NCBI GenBank assembly: GCA_037176705.1 | Contig: CM073887.1 | Location: 61,589,001-61,653,000, forward strand | Direction of reading: 5' to 3' | Source of the DNA: Molossus alvarezi | Lineage: Eukaryota; Chordata; Mammalia; Chiroptera; Molossidae | Length of the DNA stretch: 64,000 nucleotides | In this document: in pieces, positions 60,889 to 64,000 of the stretch | How positions within the stretch are numbered: the stretch's first letter is position 1 | Layout: each line of letters opens with the position of its first letter | Made by a program: the position numbers and the translations under genes | The notes under the pieces: generated by a model | Seen by the model: only the letters and a program-made list of their open reading frames with translations | What the model was told of the DNA's origin: nothing | Databases searched by the model: none

Positions 60889-61107
60889 TTTTTTTCCCCT
60901 CACCCAAGGACAGTTTTGCATTTATCTTCAGATAGGGCAGGAAGGAGAGAGAAAGAGAGAGAGACAGACAGAGAGAGAGAGAGAGAGACTTGTTGCCACC
61001 CACGGGACCCCAACCAGGGCCAGGGATGAACTGCAACCGAGGTACATGCCCTTAGTGGGAACCGAACCTAGGACTCTCTGGTCTGCGGCCAATGCTCTAA
61101 CCACTAA
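60889..61107 (-). mobile_element. VES SINE, type A, lacking its head end
   Basis: CCCTCACCCAAGGACAGTTTTGC to GCTCTAACCACTA, where it fuses to a VES of opposite orientation. Confidence 0.82.
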
Positions 61108-61325
61108 GGGCAAGAACTTCGGTGGCGGATTGTCCCCGGCCCTGGTTGGTCGTGCGGGTGGCAGCCACTCGATGTGTCCCTTTCACATCGATGTTTCTCT
61201 CTCTCTCTCTCTGCCTCCCACTCTATCTGTACAAAAAAATGGAAAAATGTCCTCAGGTGAGGATAAAAAAAAAAAAAATTTGTACAAAAAAAAAATGGAA
61301 AAATATCCTCGGGTGAGGATAAAAA
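61108..61325 (+). mobile_element. VES SINE, type A, 5'-truncated with doubled tail
   Basis: AGGGCAAGAACTTCGGTGGCGG to TGTCCTCAGGTGAGGAT; then a second TGTACAAAAA to CCTCGGGTGAGGAT tail of about 55 nt. Confidence 0.8.
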
Positions 61326-61371
61326 AAATAATAATAATAAAAATTTAAAAAAATAATAATAAAAAAAAATT

Positions 61372-61586
61372 TTTGTTCTTCTTTATTGTTTTTGAGAGAG
61401 AGAGAAAGGGAGAGGGAGAGAGAGATAGAAACATTGATGAGAGAAAACATCAACTGGCCACCTCCTGCATGCACCCCACTGGGGATTTGGCCCACAACCT
61501 GGGCATGTGCCCCCACCGGGAATCGAACTGGTGACCTCTTGGTGCATGGGTTGACGCTCAACCACTGAGCCACAACGACGGGGCCA
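61372..61586 (-). mobile_element. VES SINE, type B
   Basis: CTTTATTGTTTTTGAGAGAGAG to CCACTGAGCCACAACGACGGGGC. Confidence 0.87.
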
Positions 61587-61589
61587 GAT

Positions 61590-62010
61590 GGTTCCTTATT
61601 CAGCACAATCTTTGATCAGACTAATTTCTTCTTATTCCCCTTTTACTAAAAACTTAGAAATCAGGAGTGGTTGCTGAATGTTATTTGATGTTTTCTAGCA
61701 CAGTGAGATAATCAAATGGCTTTCTGATGCTGAACTTTTCCTGCTTCCTTGGAATAAAACACTGCATGACCCTTCCCAGAACTGCTTCTCCTCCAGGAGA
61801 CTCTGCTGGCTCACCCCGCACCCTGGGCAGCCTTCTCGCCTTCTTATTTCACTGGTCCTCTACACCCCATCCCCAGTCCTATTGACTCATTCCCCTAGAT
61901 GGGGGAAGGAGTCAGCCACACAGCTGCCCTCACACACACACACACCCTGGGGCAGTGACTTGTCCAGTCTCCCCTGCTGAGCTTAAGCCAAGACAGAGGC
62001 CACAAATTCT
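61590..62010. other. Unique intergenic sequence
   Basis: No gene or splice-supported exon seen; a short (CA)n run is at 61932-61945. Confidence 0.45.
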
Positions 62011-62014
62011 TTTC

Positions 62015-62313
62015 TCTTAATTTTATTGATTGATTGATTGATTTAGATACAGGGAGGGGGGAGGAGGAGGAGGAGGAGGAGGAGGAGGAGGAGGAGGAGG
62101 AGGAAGAGGATGAGGAGGAGGAGGAGGAGAGAGAGAGAAGAGAAGAGAAGAGAAGAGAAGAGAAGAGAAGAGAAGAGAAGAGAAGAGAAGAGAAGAGGAG
62201 AGGAGAACATGTATTCATTGGTTGATTCTTGTATATGCCCTGACTGGGGATCAAACCCACAATCTTGGAGTATTGGGATGATGCTCTAGCCTCCTGAGCT
62301 ACCCAGCCACGGC
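62015..62313 (-). mobile_element. tRNA-derived SINE carrying a large purine expansion
   Basis: TTTTATTGATTGATTGATTTAG, then the purine tract, then TGCCCTGACTGGGGATCAAACC and CTCCTGAGCTACCCAGCCACGGCC. Flanked by CCACAAATTCTT (61999 and 62313). Confidence 0.78.
62050..62208 (+). repeat. Polypurine tract (GGA)n-(AGAAG)n
   Basis: Nearly 160 nt with only one pyrimidine: about 25 GGA units followed by AGAAG pentamers (about 12). The minus strand reads (CTTCT)n-(TCC)n. Confidence 0.95.
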
Positions 62314-62319
62314 CCACAA

Positions 62320-63040
62320 ATTCTTGTTCCTTTTGATTCTGTGGGACAGTTGTCAAGGAGCCAGACTGAGCAGAGCACAGGACTTGGCAGGAAGCAGGAC
62401 ACTTTGCACTGGTACCCCCCAACTGCCTCTCCCCAGGTTCACAGCTTGTGTCAGCTTCAGGCTCCAATGGCTCCAGGGCCACTGAGGTGCAAGAAGGAAG
62501 GATCTAGCCTACATCCTGTCCTCATTGCAGCCTGGTCTCAGACTGGGGCTGGGATCTGGGGTTCCCTCAGGAGGCACCTCCCCTACAACCACCCTATCAG
62601 GCAGTATAGACTCCCGATGGAAAACTGTGTCCTGCCGCCAGTCACTGCCCCTCTCTGCATCATCCACATCTCTTTCTCCTATCCTGGCAATGGGTCATGC
62701 AAAGAATAGGTCAAACCCATGGTTGCCCCAGTGATGCAGAGTCCCCACATCATGAAAAAAGAAAAAGGATCTAGAGAGGGAAAGATTTTCTTTTTCAATG
62801 TGAATTTACTATTCACATTGCTCTGAAATTTAATTTTTTCATTAAGAGTAAATCATAGAAATGTTTCCTGGGTAGTAATTATAAATCTTATTTATCTCTT
62901 GATTGTTTAAAATGTGGCTTTTCTCGTTGCTTTCTATCACACAATATTAAGTTTAAAGAGCCAGATTGTTCTGGAAGGCTTGTTATAACAATCTGCAGCC
63001 CCTACAGTTCCCTACATGTATTATGAAATCAACAAAAACA
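62320..63040. other. Unique intergenic sequence
   Basis: No gene seen. A/T-rich from about 62800. Confidence 0.45.
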
Positions 63041-63046
63041 TCAACT

Positions 63047-63180
63047 CAGCCCTGGCTGGTGCAGCTCAGTTGGTTGAAGCACCACCCAACTGAGGTCACA
63101 AAGGGTCACAGGTTCCAATCCTGGTCAGGGCACATACCCAGGCTTGGGGTTTGATCCCCTCTTGTGGTACGTGGGGTGGG
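63047..63180 (+). mobile_element. tRNA-derived SINE, diverged
   Basis: GCCCTGGCTGGTGCAGCTCAGTTGG, GGTTCCAATCCTGGTCAGGGCAC, and GGGGTTTGATCCCC; the CT-rich body is absent. Confidence 0.65.
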
Positions 63181-63184
63181 GGCT

Positions 63185-63735
63185 GTTAGGGTTTTGTTTA
63201 ATCCAGTGATGTGGACTTATGAAAGATTTCACAACTGAAAGAGAAAAAAGGAGGCAATTGTATTTGTCCTTCCCCATAGACAGGGGAAGGGCCGAGTACC
63301 AGGGCACTGGGCAACAAAAGATAGGCGCGTTGCCCTTTTATTGGAAGGGCCATATTTTAAGTCACACAGATGCCAAGGGTTGGTGGCCTTGAGCAGTTTC
63401 GGTTTGTGGACTCTTCCAGAGTCAGTCTGGCCCACACATCTGGGGATTTCTTATCATATCTTCTTCAGCCTGCAAAGTATGCTTGGGAAGAAAGACTTTC
63501 ACCTGAAAGGGTTGCAAAGAATTCAAAAGAGGCTAAAAACAGTGGGGAAAGGGCCCAGCCTTATCTATTTCACTGGTTGTGAAACTGGACAGCGAATGAA
63601 TGGCCTGGACTACCTGTCACTACTTGAGTCAATTAAGCAGAAACCAGATTGAATCTTATGAGCGTTTATTCCAGTCTTGCCAGCAGTATGGGACAGCAGT
63701 GGGTCATCCCGATAAATCTGCTCTGCTCCCCTCAC
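63185..63735 (-). mobile_element. Possible ERV LTR pieces, minus orientation
   Basis: On the minus strand CCAATAAAAGGGCAACGCG (about 63340) and GGAATAAACGCTCATAAG (about 63665) look like LTR polyadenylation regions. Boundaries and family are not clear. Confidence 0.3.
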
Positions 63736-63749
63736 TTGCCAGCTGCTTT

Positions 63750-63945
63750 TCTTTATTTATTTTTCTATATTGGTTTTAGAGAGAGAGATAGAAACATCAA
63801 TGAGAGAGAACATGGACTGGCCCCCTCCTGTGTGCACCCCACTGGGGATTTGGCCCACAAACTGGGCATGTGCTCCGACTGAGAATCAACCTGTGACCTC
63901 TTGATGCCTGGGTCGACGCTCAACCACTGAGCCACACCTGCCGAG
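63750..63945 (-). mobile_element. VES SINE, type B, with perfect TSD
   Basis: The 15-bp TSD CTTGCCAGCTGCTTT is at 63735-63749 and 63946-63960. Head CCACTGAGCCACACCTGCCGAG. Confidence 0.92.
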
Positions 63946-64000
63946 CTTGCCAGCTGCTTTCAAAGGGTGAAGAGACAGTGACTACATGAGGAAGGGCAGT

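Noticed and set aside
61895..62482. Open frame of 195 codons with a poly-Ser run
   Set aside because: The run is the translated (TCC)n of the purine tract; no start context or homology supports a gene.

Overview
This is a 64 kb window from a mammalian nuclear genome, almost certainly a vespertilionid bat. Three genes with typical vertebrate exon-intron structure and GT-AG introns can be followed exon by exon, in the order known at human 19p13.11: JAK3 (minus), RPL18A (plus), SLC5A5 (plus). The bat assignment rests on dozens of tRNA-derived SINEs of the VES type, with a tRNA head carrying A and B boxes, a pyrimidine-rich body and an AATAAA or oligo-A tail, together with young L1 3' ends.

Layout. 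(1) 537-9597, minus: the 5' part of JAK3. Nine coding exons give residues 1-480 (FERM and SH2-like regions); the pseudokinase and kinase exons lie beyond the left edge. A non-coding first exon is proposed at 9511-9597. JAK3 intron 1 holds a pogo/Tigger-like DNA transposon split by SINEs and an L1 3' end. (2) 9.6-34.5 kb: intergenic desert, mostly repeats: nested VES copies, L1 fragments, three possible solo LTRs (one plus, one minus, one mixed), a mariner-type MITE, an ORF1-only half-L1 (HAL1-like) element, and a 2.5 kb 5'-truncated L1 with a 17-bp target duplication. (3) 34.5-38.5 kb, plus: RPL18A, five exons, 176 codons, with a 5'TOP start in a CpG-rich promoter; the H/ACA snoRNA SNORA68 lies in intron 3 and a very young VES with a 63-nt A tail in intron 4. 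(4) 38.5-43.7 kb: spacer with old MIR/L2 pieces, one tRNA SINE, and a GC-rich block with a strong CTCF-type motif. (5) 44.06-55.62 kb, plus: SLC5A5 (sodium/iodide symporter), 15 coding exons, 642 codons; intron 1 carries a 160-bp inverted duplication. (6) 55.6-64 kb: downstream repeats (MER5-like, Tigger-like, L1, VES) and a 150-nt polypurine tract.

The three genes are not functionally linked: JAK3 signals from common-gamma-chain cytokine receptors, RPL18A is a housekeeping ribosomal protein, SLC5A5 takes up iodide in thyroid. Two CTCF-type motifs, at 20.2 kb and 42.7 kb, flank RPL18A in divergent orientation and could insulate it. I found no new coding system. The most notable items are the inverted duplication in SLC5A5 intron 1, a short tRNA-head-only SINE form with a fixed 3' junction, the HAL1-like element, the young VES in RPL18A, and a Glu-to-Gln change in a conserved symporter motif. 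In the repeat entries, 'type A' is a VES ending in a CCTCGGGTGAGGAT-like tail, 'type B' a VES ending in AAATCAATAAA, and 'short' a VES head ending at GGGCACGTACC plus oligo-A; these are my own labels. Exon positions were read by eye from splice sites and translation; repeat ends are approximate unless a target-site duplication (TSD) is given.
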